Source of the DNA: Mytilisepta virgata
Taxonomy: Eukaryota; Mollusca; Bivalvia; Mytilida; Mytilidae
Assembly: GCA_028015205.1 (NCBI GenBank)
Contig: CM051510.1
Location: forward strand, 35,650,580 to 35,714,579
Direction of reading: 5' to 3'
Length of the DNA stretch: 64,000 bases
A program made the translations under genes and the position numbers. A model generated the notes under the pieces. The model was not told the DNA's origin. It made no database searches and saw nothing but the letters and a program-made list of their open reading frames with translations. Positions within the stretch are counted from its first letter, which is position 1, and each line of letters starts with the position of its first letter. This document shows, piece by piece, positions 46,735 to 57,719 of the stretch.

Positions 46735-47073
46735 AACTTCTAGCCTTTGTTAGTCTTGTGTGTGTTTTTTCATTTGGTTCATTTGTATGTTTCGGAGTTT
46801 AGTGTGGCGTCCATTTTGTTGAACTAGTGTACATAGCCTTTGTTAGTCTTGTGCTTGTTTTTTAATTTGGTTCATTTGTGTGTTTCGGAGTTTAGTGTGT
46901 CGTCCATTTTGCTGAACTAGTATGCATTATTGTTTAGGGGCCAGCTGAAGTCCGCCTCCGGATGTGGGATGTTATCGCCGCGTTAAAGACCCATTGGTAG
47001 CCTTTAGCTGTTTTCTACTCTTTCGTTGAGTTGTTATATCTTTTACGCCTTCCCCGTTTCCATTCTCTATTTC
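46735..47073 (+). repeat. Mytilus-type interspersed repeat, copy 2, longest
   Basis: Full-length-looking copy ending 'cgccttccccgtttccattc'. Its first 93 bp ('tagcctttgttagtcttgtg' to 'gaactagt') is tandemly duplicated at 46741 and 46834. The GC-richer middle ('ggggccagctgaagtccgcc') is the part I associate with mussel transcripts. Confidence 0.75.
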
Positions 47074-47819
47074 ATGATAATTTGAATCTATTTCTTCAAA
47101 AAGTGTTATTTAGTTATCTTCAACAAGATTATTGCTGTATAAGCTAGGTTTTCTTATCAAACCAGAATGTAACTACCTCTGCCCAGAATTAGTGTTTAGC
47201 TTTACCACTCTTGTCATTTAAAAAATCATTCCCTGATGTCATGCTCTATGCTAATTTTAAAATTGGAAGCATTATATGTGTTTAGATTTTTTCACCATTC
47301 GAAAGCATAGAGCAAAGCATCAATGATATATTTCGATTCCAATATGCATCATAACTGTAATCGAATGCGTTATCTACGGGCAGCAGACAAGGCGAGAACT
47401 TTTACCGAAAAACCACCGGCCAGCGATGACCCACCAAAAACGTAAACACAAAAACAAACAAAATAAAATTAGATTTACATTTTTGAGAGATTTTATAGCA
47501 AATACAAGAGCTATAGATCCTGTACAACGTATGATATTCGTTTTTGACTGTCATTTTGGCGTTATTTGAATGTATGATGTTCTAACTTGGAATACGACAT
47601 TGTACTTTTGACAGTGATGCCATTTCGGGGGACGGTCATATTTTTTTTCTTTATCGATGAAGGCCTAGTTCGCAAAGCTGAAAGGACTTCATATTAGAAT
47701 CTTGCCTTAAAGATAGATAGCGTTACTCAGGAAAATTGTATGAGAGATTGTTTCATCCTTTAAAACCGAGTCGTAATTCTACGAAATATGCATAGCTTAT
47801 CAATCAGAATTGTGGTATG

Positions 47820-47858
<39 letters not shown>

Positions 47859-48574
47859 CAGTGCAGCTTTCGCCGTTGTATCGTTGAATGAATTTTTTAA
47901 CTTTTGTCACGAAACGTTTCTGTTGATATTTCCATCAAAACTTGTTATATTTGGAATGTTTACATTAAAATCTTATTAATGACGTTTTCTTACAAATGTA
48001 TTCTATTTAGAGACACTAATTTTTCTGTTGGGAATGTTATCACACTTTTAAAAACGTTTATCTACGCCAACGTATTAAATTTCCATAAACAAATCTCTTT
48101 GAATGAGCCATGAATATAGAATTGATCATAGCTAAGTAAAGATAAGCAGAAGGAAGTAACAGCTCATGTACAGTACCCTGATAATTAAAGAGGTTACATA
48201 TAGAGCAGTATATATAGACGATGTTTTATGGTAAGAGCTTTACATGCACATCCGTTCTACTCATCCTTCATACTAAAAGAGAAATGTGCACCCTATGCCT
48301 TTGTCTTGAAATTGGTTGTCTGTTTTCCTTTAACAGAAACAAACCTGCATCTCTAGCTATTTTCAGATTATCAAAATAAATCGTATCTTTAAATATCTCA
48401 TTGTTATGGATTTTTTATGCCTTGCCTGCGATAGCGCAAGTACAACGTACATCCCGCTTTGTTAATTTTAGTTTGAAGGTCGTTTATTGGAAGTATAGAC
48501 GGCATATCAACATGAAACTTTAGATGGGAAAATTGTTGGTCGAAAGGACTGTATGATCTCAATGTCATGGATGA
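47074..48574. other. Non-coding stretch with a TA microsatellite
   Basis: A (TA)n run of about 34 bp lies at 47823-47856. 47700-47820 and 47925-48110 carry weak matches to 44560-44890. No gene recognised. Confidence 0.5.
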
Positions 48575-49195
48575 CTGATCATGACCATCGTGATCCAACG
48601 GACACATATGTTTTCAAATAACAAAATGGATAACAGAAAAGGCCAACGATCAATCAAAGCAACCCAACTGACAGAGCTCCGGACAAAAAATAACATAAAA
48701 GAGTACAAAGTAAAGTCAAGAAATATCAACGGGATATTCGAAGAAGAGGAAAATCGAAAATAACTGACAAACCCCGGAGAACAACGAGACAAGACCAAAA
48801 CAATACAAACACTACACTTAAAAACTAAAAACATATAAACCTATGAACCACATGAAACCAACCAAAAAACCGGGGGTTTACACAGGTGCTGCGGAAGAGT
48901 AAACAGTCTCTGCCTCCTGCAGGATTCCCGTTATACTGCCCATGTCAAATCCGATATGAGGAATGGATACCATCAATGGAACAGGTCCATTTTCATTTGG
49001 GAAACGGTTTTTTCATACTGGTCAACCAAGTCATGATGACGTCCATAAAACTTTAATAAATTTACCGAATGCTGAGGATTTGTTATACATCGTGCAATCA
49101 AAGAACGAATGTATATTTTATATTGCTGTTTTATAGAATGAAAACAGAACCAGTTACAAAATTCTAGACAACCAATATGTTTACTGGACAAAGTC
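48575..49195 (-). mobile_element. Penelope-like element 3' end, copy D
   Basis: Minus-strand 3' terminus: the C-terminal coding end (LLKFYGRHHDLVDQYEK, then VSQMKMDLFH and stop at 48973) followed by the family's 3' UTR down to about 48730 and an extension to about 48610. The coding remnant is the last 30 residues or so; RT motifs are missing. Confidence 0.75.
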
Positions 49196-49340
49196 TTTTG
49201 TTTCGTTATGCTATTGTTGTCTTGAAGCCATGGTCGTCAGAAAACAAGGAGGAAACAAACGCGTTACATCATTATAGACTGTACATCATAGAAATCTTGT
49301 TTGTAAATCTATAAATCTCAGTCTCAGTCTGCTCGAAGTA

Positions 49341-49503
49341 AATATACAATATATGTACATTGTCAGAAAATATAAAGTTTATTTGTACGAGCCTTAGAAA
49401 CGGGTATAAATGCAGGGTTAACCTAGCAATTCTCGCCAGTTTCGCGGCGTAAAAGAGTACAAATAAAGTCTATATTTTCTGACAATGTACGTATATTGTA
49501 TTT
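49341..49503. repeat. Foldback, 49.3 kb
   Basis: 49341-49388 and 49457-49503 are reverse complements over about 47 bp ('gtacattgtcagaaaatata' pairs with 'tatattttctgacaatgtac'). The 68-bp loop contains 'ctcgccagtttcgcggcg', again GC-rich relative to the arms. Confidence 0.88.
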
Positions 49504-50031
49504 CATCCTGCAACACTAACTTGTTATCTGTTTGAGCGAAAAGGCATGAAAATGGAACATTTATGGCTGATTTGAAGAAGGGCCGTTTTTAGTGCGTAAT
49601 CTAGAGAAACGCGACGTCATAATCACTGTGAACCAGAACGCAATGCAAAATATCGTTGAATGTGACAAGGGTACCAGTAGACTATATTGGGCCGAAAAAC
49701 AATATTGGGCAGGATATATTGGTCAGCTAAAAGCGTAGTTGCGGGATAAAAATAAATAAAAATGAAAATAAATGAATTTACAGTATTCAATATTACAGTT
49801 TAGACTTGGAAGCATGTGGGTACAATTTCCAATAAATGGTGGTAAGAATTAGATCCAACAAAATTAGTGTATCTCCAACGTATATTATTTGCGCCTGTTC
49901 CAAATCAGGAATAATTTGGTGACTGCCATGTAACTTTTATTTAAATTCTTAAGTTTCTCAACCTTTGTCTGTTCAACGGATTAAGTTTTTTTATTGCTCC
50001 TTACGTAATTTGTCCTTTTCATGATTGGATA

Positions 50032-50304
50032 AGGGACCTCGGTGGCCGATTGTTCAAGGTAGTTTGTCTTTATTACGAATGATCACTAGCCTGTCAACTT
50101 TGAAGTTGCGAGTTCGAATCTCACCTGTGGCGGAGTGTGTTCGACTCCGACCTTAATAGGCAAGGATTGCCAATTTTCCTACCGAAGTTCGGTGGTTCTC
50201 TCATGGTACTCCGGCTTCCTCCACCAATAAAAACTGGCCGCGCGAAATAGTCAATGTATTGAAAACGGCGTAAAACCCCAACTAAACAAACAAACAAACT
50301 AAAT
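50032..50304 (+). mobile_element. Full-length tRNA-derived SINE, family 1
   Basis: Begins 'gggacctcggtggccgattg', has the B-box-like 'cgagttcgaatctcacc' near 50108, the body 'tccggcttcctccaccaat' and the 3' end 'ggcgtaaaaccccaac' with a 'taaacaaacaaacaaac' tail. It is flanked by an 11-bp direct repeat ATGATTGGATA at 50021-50031 and 50305-50315, a clear target duplication. It is the same family as 41-300. Confidence 0.9.
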
Positions 50305-50355
50305 ATGATTGGATATAGTGTTGTTGCTATATTTACAAGTACACAGTGTCACTTT

Positions 50356-50356
<1 letters not shown>

Positions 50357-50407
<51 letters not shown>

Positions 50408-50426
50408 GGGGGGGGGGGGGGGGGGG
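50357..50426. repeat. T50-G20 homopolymer junction
   Basis: Fifty T directly followed by twenty G. Uninterrupted homopolymers this long are rare and the abrupt switch may be an assembly or polishing artefact, or a slippage product at an old poly(A) tail read on the opposite strand. Confidence 0.9.
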
Positions 50427-50767
50427 CAAGTAAGGACTTGCCATATACAAGTAGTGTGGAATATTTAGATTTTATGTTGTGTGTCTGTTATTATGTTCTC
50501 GTCCTTTTCCATTTCGGTGTTTGATTTTGTGATTGTTGGATAGCCATTGAAGATCTTGTGGTAACAACTAGATACATGTATCTGAATCTGAAGTAGGTGA
50601 ATTACATTTAAGATATTCTCCATTTTTTATACAAGTAAATTGTCTCCAATTTACGGAGTTATCTGCTCTTTGGAGGAAGTGTCTTCCACAGATATCTATG
50701 TCGTATTTCTACAAAATAGTTTTCCTTCGTCACAATATCCTCCACACATATTAATACAATTTATATA

Positions 50768-50877
50768 CATGGGATTTTCTCGCTGCGTTGAAGACCCTTT
50801 GGTAGCCTTGAGTTGTTTTCTGCTCTTTGGTCGGGTTGTTGTCTCTTTGACATATTCCCCGTTTCCATTCTCTATTG
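50768..50877 (+). repeat. Mytilus-type interspersed repeat, copy 4
   Basis: 3' half only: 'gggattttctcgctgcgttg', 'gtcgggttgttgtctctttg', 'attccccgtttccattctct'. Best match in the window to the common mussel form of this repeat. Confidence 0.8.
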
Positions 50878-50880
50878 CAA

Positions 50881-53052
50881 TATAATACATAAATCACAAT
50901 TCACATTTCACCCACCCACATATTCATAACATAATAACATGTTTTAAAGACCAAGGACTGACTATTAATATGGGGTATCCTCTCCCCTCAGTTCTAATGA
51001 CTATTTTAAAAAGTTTTTTTTTAATGTCAGTTGGTGTTGATTGATGTACAATGATATGTTCTTGGATATATTATTCCATGTTTTTCAATGTCTGCTGAAA
51101 GTCTTCCCGAATACAACATTTTTTTAAAATAAAAATTACTTTTTGCTCTTTATGTTTAATACAAGACCCCATCTGTCAGGAAAGATAACTCATGCATATG
51201 GGAGACAACTCTAATATCCGCAGGGAATAGAAGAAAATGTGATTTTTTATTTTGCATTATCATCAGAAAGTTGTACATCTACAACATTCGGTATCCTTAA
51301 AACTGCAAGACAGGAACATTTATATCCACACATACAATAAACCACAGTAAGTAACTACTTATGTACTACATGCTCATATAGGTCTCACAATGAACAAGAG
51401 TACTATTATGTGGTTTTGTATTAAATCTAGTTGGTTATTTTTGAAACATAAGAAAAGGGGTTGGGCTTAAACGAGTTTCATGCTACAAATATGTTTATAA
51501 GAAAAATATAGGTCGTAATCACCTTTAATGATTGATCTTAAAATATTCTAGAGCAAATAAATTATTTTAAAAATCTTGACAATACTAGCGTGAATCTCTT
51601 GACCTTGTGACCCGGATCGATATCAATTTATAAGGTTATGCACTAGTGATTGATTTGCATTCTATTGATCTGCAAATTCTAAAATTATAAAACGTTATAT
51701 AACAGAGCCTAATACAACATGTGTTATATATTTCAATCTCAAGATTATTTTATAAACTGAGTCCTGATTTACAAACGTTTGTAAGACTACGATCGGGTCT
51801 GGTTCCATGACGTCAATAGAACAAAGACATTGGAATCCGGAAATCAGATCACACTTCCGACTAATCATTGTGGTATAAATGTTTGTGAAACGGAACCAAG
51901 TAATATCATGCATATATGGTTATTACTGCATTGGTCCTAGAATGGAATCTAGACCAGAGACATTTACCGTTCGTCGTACGGGGATCTGATTGAATACCAG
52001 ATTTCAATATAAAATCAGCTAAACACTGTAATGTCAGACAGTTTCCATAACCTATCATATTCTTGTCATTTGTTTGCATTAGTATTCTTTACGTAACTAT
52101 ATCTAAGGATTAAATTACGCCAAATATAAGCCGTGATAGCGTTCTTATGAAATAAAATATGTTGTTAACAAATACGTAAATAAAAATACGCAAACAGTTT
52201 CAATTTGGCATGAAACAGAATATTTCTTAATAATTGAAAATACTCATTATGCCAATCCAAAATCGTAATATAATGTTGTAACAAATTAATGTTTTGTAAG
52301 AGATTCTTTTATTTCAGTTTTAATTCAATTTAACATTCCATTTTCGTGATGTAATAACATTTTTGAGGATTTATTGTAATCTGATTTAGTTAGTTTATAT
52401 AATAGATATAGTGATTTAAATATCTGCATGCAGAAGTCTCTATTCGATTATTTCGTAAGGCTTTCAGTACCAGCTTGAACAGAGATAAATGGTGCCAGTT
52501 TGTCAAATAAGCTAGCAATTCTCAAAATAAAGTTGTTAAAAAGCTGGATATGTTCGTAAATGACAAATCAAGTTAGATCACATACATGTAATTATTATGA
52601 GCATTAATTTAACTGCATGCACGACTTTCTTGTCTTCCTCACTGTTGTCTAGTGATCCATTTAAACAATTGGCTGAAAACAACCGATATAATCAAGGACT
52701 TATCATGATTGATACAGGTAAAAACAGCATACATCATCATACAAGTATAATTACCAAAATGGACGGTTGAACAATTACGAAAACTGCATTTTTGCCAATT
52801 ACATATTACATGTAGAATTCTTATCATAAAAATCAAAGTTTTGAATAACATATTTTTAAAGTCATTATATGATGCAAATTATGACTTAAGGTTATTTTTT
52901 TTTCTTTTTTAGGTGTTTCACAGGCTGCAGTTTTGAATTGTTGGAGGACCGCGTCCAATCTGTTGACCGATTTTGTTATTTTGATTGGTTACTATAAATA
53001 ACAGCTCTACGTGCAGATCACTATCGTCCGTTTACGCAAAAAAATTGTAAAA
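50881..53052. other. AT-rich non-coding stretch
   Basis: No gene recognised. A CCAAT-type 'gattggttactataaataac' with a TATA-like core at 52983-53002 precedes the broken frame at 53053. Confidence 0.4.
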
Positions 53053-53330
53053 ATGGCGACTTCTAGCAGGTTCGCCGATATTTTAGATGACGAAACTGAT
53101 TTTTTTTTAAGTGAAACTGAAAGCAGGAATACCAAAAATGTCATTCAGGTGGCCTCCCAAGTAGTTTGAAGACTACACCGAGAATAAAGTTAACTTATGC
53201 AGTGCAGATTTAATCGAAACATCAACGGAAGATATTGTGAAAATTTCGAAGAAATTTACTGCAACATAAGAAAACTCAAAGTCGAACCTTATAAAAAGAA
53301 GATCATGATATCTTTTCGATATTGATTACA
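53053..53330 (+). pseudogene. Broken N-terminus resembling Crypton-type recombinase-like proteins
   Basis: ATG in strong context (aaaaATGG) opens 38 codons: MATSSRFADILDDETDFF, then a piece with 'SETESRNTKNVIQVASQ', then a stop at 53167. A second frame continues with 'FEDYTENKVNLCSADL' and a third with 'FYCNIRKL'. The order 'S-x-NTK...VI', an aromatic-rich 'F-x-x-Y' helix, then 'FY...RK' resembles the N-terminal region of invertebrate proteins related to Crypton tyrosine recombinases (KCTD1/ZMYM/QRICH1-like). This is recognition from memory and only moderately secure. At least two frame breaks separate the parts, and no catalytic domain follows. Confidence 0.4.
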
Positions 53331-55466
53331 GATATAAAACGTGAAAAATCAAACAAAGTTGACATTTTCAATGAAAGACAGGTCATGGAAGTCAATAACA
53401 CATTCCAAGTTATTAAATGATCGCAATAAAACAGTAAAACAATAAAACATCATAAAATCCTAGAGATCTTAATGCATTGGAAATATAAGATATAACAAAA
53501 CAGCTATCGACCGAGTCCTTGTGAAAATTCAGACTAAACTTATTGCAAGGGTGAAATTCGGTGCGTAAGCATAAAAAATAGTCTATACACTGGTCGTCTT
53601 AAACCAGTAAAACTATAACAGAATAACATCATAAGGTTTAAGGCAAAAGAAATTATAAGGTATAACAAAACAGTCATTGACCGGATCCTGGGACAACAAC
53701 AGTTTTGTTTGATTTGAGGACTGAGCTGTTGCTCGAAGCCGTAACTGTATAATACTGTAGCGAGCCAGGGGAGACTAAACTCCACGGATAATTTCAAATG
53801 ATAGGCCAACTGAAACCCTAAGTCCAAGATAACCAAGAAACCACTTCGATTTAACCAAAATCTACAAAATCGTATTTAATCCTTATAATTCCATTTCAAA
53901 CATCGAAAAGTTGTTCCCAACCGAAATAAAAAAAAATAACTTTGCCCTTTTCAGGCGACATCCATCTTGAATCTGGTACTATTTTAGGCAGCTGAGCAAT
54001 TGAATAAAAAAGACAACAAGTCATTTACAAATCGAAAAAACAAGGTAACATATATTTTGATAGATTTTAACATAATCTGAAGCGTAGGGAATCCATGCAA
54101 TGTCCGATTTTTTCCGTTTGGAGTATCCAACTTGCGTTGTTTAATATATGACGTTGCAATCTTGACTGTGACGTCCGTGCAACAATTTTTCGCGGAATTT
54201 TTGAAAACGCAATTTTCATCAATTTTTAAAACATTTCTCATTAAATCTTAACAATTATTGTCAGTATTATCCTTAAAATTTATTTTTTTACAGCATTCTT
54301 CACATTCTTTGAAAGTTTAAATAATCAAGAAAGCGCATGAATATACTTGCCAAATACGGGTTTATCGATGTATAAACTTTTATGATTTTGCACTTTCGAC
54401 CAATGAACTTCTTGTATTTTATCATTTGCAAATTAAAATCGAATTATAATCCTACAATAATCTGCAATAATACAACGTTTTAACCGCCAATTTAAAAGTG
54501 ATCAGCTCGTGAACTTAAAAATATTATTAAAGATATTTGGAGCAAAACAGCAGATTGATGATTCAAAGAACATGCAGAATTTTCAAGAAAAGGATGTTTT
54601 CTGTCAATCTGTGAATATAACCAGTTAAGTAATAAAAATGTGAAGTATGTTTCTATCAATATTAAACGATTTCAGAATTCATGGAATAATATTTATGAAA
54701 TTCGCCAACAATAATTGTAATGAGAAAAATGTCAGTGATTTTTAGCTCGATTAATAAAATAAATAAATATATGAGTTGTTCTGATTCCATTTAATCTTAG
54801 TGCTGTAAATGAGACAGGAAAAAATGTTTTAAAAATTCTTACAATTGGTATGTGCTGTTATGCTCTGTCACACACAAGAAAAAGAATACTACAAGTCACC
54901 ATATAATATGAAATAATTATAATGTGATGCACACATAAAAAAAAATATTGACATCATTTGCATACACTAAGTTTACTCTTTACAATACTTATATCTTTAA
55001 ACATTTTTAAAGAGAAACATATTTAGAGAAGTGCACCAAAGCCAATTCTAAAACAGGCCGTTTGACGTCAAAAAAGGAAGTTGGTAAACAACAAGTATAT
55101 AGATGATTCTGTTGTGATCAAGGTTCTCGCTTAACTTTTACGACCACGTTCTCCTTAGTACGAAATCATTAAAGAGATGAGAGCCCGAGAAGATGTTAAG
55201 TTTTGTAAACAAAATTTCTGACAATATTTCAATAGCCGCTCAACAAAATTATAGAAATTTTTCTTCCAATTAAAACCAAATTTAATCAGCATAAATTGGG
55301 AATTAACAACAGCTTAAGACTTTAAAGTATTCTTATGTAACTAATAAACTGATATTTATTGAATAAATATTCCTAATGATGTTGTTGAGATGTATTCCTT
55401 TCCTTCATTTACAAACTCATTAACTTCAAGTAAATATTATTTAGTAACTCAATTTGAATTAAGTAG
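53331..55466. other. Non-coding stretch with a weak direct repeat
   Basis: 53445-53535 and 53620-53695 are diverged copies ('ataagatataacaaaacag', 'ataaggtataacaaaacag'). No gene recognised. Confidence 0.45.
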
Positions 55467-55694
55467 AAGAGGAATGTGTGATTCGCGCACATGAGAACTG
55501 ACTCATGTAATATTGGAACATGATCGTAAAAGCTCATGAACAGCGTTTATATTGCTATTATTTATCTTGAGACTCGCTATAAGAGGAATGTGTGATTCAT
55601 GCACATGAGAACTAACTCATGTAATATTGGAACATGATCGTAAAAGCTCAGGAACAACGTTTATATTGCTATTATTTATCTTGAGACTCGCTGT
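55467..55694. repeat. Two 114-bp tandem copies
   Basis: 'aagaggaatgtgtgattc' at 55467 and 55581 starts two nearly identical 114-bp units that end 'atcttgagactcgct'. A recent tandem duplication. Each contains 'gtgattc..gcacatgagaac' and 'actcatgtaat'. Confidence 0.92.
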
Positions 55695-55749
55695 AAGTCT
55701 TTAACAATGAGGCAACTGATTTCTAGAGGATTAACTCCAAACTTCATCG

Positions 55750-56015
55750 GACCGCCTCGGTGGTCTCGTGGTAGCGTGCTCGCCCCGAGTGCGGAAGGTC
55801 GCGTGTTCGATCCCCGGCCGGGTCAAACCAAAGACATTAAAATTGGTATTTGCTGCTTCTCCGCCAAGCACGCGGCATCTAGGAGTAAGAGCAAAGACTG
55901 GTCGGCTCGGAGTCAGTATAATGTGTCCGAGTGAGGTGATATGTCTTCCTGCGGACAGTTACCTCGTGAGCTAGCACATTAAAAATCCGACTTAGCGTGT
56001 CGGTCTAGTACAAAG
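55750..56015 (+). mobile_element. tRNA-derived SINE, family 2, 5' part (interrupted)
   Basis: Same sequence as 4337-4070 in reverse: 'ccgcctcggtggtctcgtgg', A-box 'tggtctcgtggtagcg', B-box 'gtgttcgatccccgg', ending 'cggtctagtacaaag'. The rest of the SINE resumes at 57621. A 13-bp direct repeat CCAAACTTCATCG at 55737-55749 and 57707-57719 brackets the whole composite and is the SINE's target duplication. Confidence 0.92.
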
Positions 56016-57620
56016 AAGGTAAGTAAGTAAGTAAGTAAATTCTTTATTTATCGAGGGTTACTCAATTAGACTTAATCTAATTTTCATTGAGGCCCTCCAA
56101 ACATCCATTAACAAAATCATACACATTCATACAATACACATTCACATAATAATAATCAACAAATTATAAACAGTATATAATAAACGTATATAATTAAGAT
56201 ATAGTACATTTTCCTTAAACTCCATTAAGGAAATATTTAAAACAATGTTCCTTAAATATGTTAATATTTCGAGAATTTTTTATGCAATATGGCAAATCAT
56301 TCCAAATTTTAACTGCTGAATACTGAAAGGATGTTTTATAAAAATTTGTATTTGATCTTTGTAAGAACAAATCATCATTTACTGAAGATCGCAGATTATA
56401 ATTGTGAACTTCACTAACAGTTTGTAAAAATAGATACTCTGGAACAAGACCATTTACTACTTTATACATTAGCACAGATTTTTGATATTTAACTCTTTCT
56501 ACAAAAGGTAACCAGTTCAGAGAAGAGAACATAAAATTTGAAGGAACTGTATTATCACATTCTAATATAATTCTTGCAGCTCTTTTTTGAAGCTTAGTAA
56601 TTCTGTCTGAATCTTTTTTAAGTACATCACCCCAAACAGAACTGCAGTAGTCCATATATGGTAATATATATGAGTTATAGAACAGCTGTCTAACATAAAT
56701 TGGTAAAAAATGTTTTAATTTATTTAAAAGTGCAATTTTGGATGATATAATTTTACATACTCTGTTTACCTGATCTTCCCATTCTAAGTTTTCATCAATA
56801 TCAATGCCAAGAAGTTTATGACATTTGACGTTTTCAATTTCGGTTTCATCAATTTTGATGGAAAGCTCAGGTAATTTAATAAGTTTTCTTTTGGAGCCAA
56901 TGGTCATACATTTAGTTTTGTTAGCATTTATTACCATGCTGTTATTATCACACCAAGACGCGATAGTATTCACATCATTTTGCAGCTCGGTATTTATACT
57001 TTGAAAATTTTTGTCATGATGATGCAGAGTCGAATCATCAGCATATAAATCAATACCAGATTTTTTTATATGAAAAGACAAATCATTTATGTATATTATA
57101 AAAAGAAGGGTCCTATAATAGACCCTTGAGGAACACCATATTTAACAGTATGTTTATCAGATTTTATATTTCCATGGTGAACTTCCTGTTTCCTATCAGA
57201 TAAATAAGATTGAATCCAATTTTTTGTCATGTCTCCAACCTGATAATATTGCAATTTTTGCAAAAGAATAGAATGATTTACCAGGTCAAAGGCTTTACTA
57301 AAATCAATAAAAACTGCACCTACAACTTCACCGTGATCTAAATATTTTAGCCACTCATCAACTAATTTTGTAAGAGCGGTTTGACTCGAATGGCATTGTC
57401 TAAAACCTGATTGTGAAGTATGTAACAAATTATTCTCATTTAAATATTCATACAATTGAGAGCAAACATGTCTCTCAAATAGTTTTGATATAGTACAGAG
57501 AACTGATATTGGTCTATAATTTGACGGGATATCTTCCGGTCCTCCCTTGTGTATAGGAGTTACCCTTGCATGCTTTAACTTTTCTGGAAACTGACCACTG
57601 GTCAAACTTTTGTTAATTAA
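56016..57620 (-). mobile_element. 5'-truncated LINE inserted into the SINE
   Basis: A minus-strand non-LTR retrotransposon 3' fragment of 1605 bp, ending in a TTAC-type microsatellite tail (56018-56039 on the plus strand as GTAA repeats). It contains the palm and thumb of RT and the C-terminal region but no endonuclease. The SINE at the other locus has 'cagggatc' at this point while here 'caggg' is missing, so insertion removed about 5 bp of target and left no duplication. The RT style and short-repeat tail fit the Jockey/CR1/L2 group. Confidence 0.88.
56215..57605 (-). pseudogene. LINE reverse transcriptase, frameshifted 3' part of ORF2
   Basis: Two open pieces. 57605-57096 (169 codons) has motif blocks 'NYRPISVLCTISKLFE', 'SQSGFRQCHSSQTAL', 'FIDFSKAFDLVNH' (catalytic Asp) and 'YGVPQGSIIGPFF'. 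57081-56215 (288 codons) has 'DLYADDSTLHH' (catalytic YADD), 'MVINANKTKCM', 'LQKRAARIIL' and the usual C-terminal 'AVKIWNDLP'. Between them, at 57085-57100, a one-base change in a T/C run shifts the frame just after the GP of motif B. The catalytic residues are intact, but the protein lacks the 5' half and cannot be made in one piece. This is a dead copy. Confidence 0.9.
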
Positions 57621-57706
57621 ATCATATTCATTATCATATCAACATGTTCTCGTCCTGATATGCATCTGGTTGCCACTGGACGTTAAACAATAATTCATCC
57701 GTCCAT
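57621..57706 (+). mobile_element. tRNA-derived SINE, family 2, 3' part
   Basis: 'atcatattcattatcatatc' through 'ggttgccactggacgttaaa' to 'cataattcatcc'-type tail, matching 4070-3982 in reverse, then the 13-bp target duplication. Confidence 0.92.
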
Positions 57707-57719
57707 CCAAACTTCATCG

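Noticed and set aside
55750..55830. tRNA gene
   Set aside because: A- and B-box words are present, but there is no proper cloverleaf or acceptor pairing, and the sequence continues as a SINE with a target duplication.
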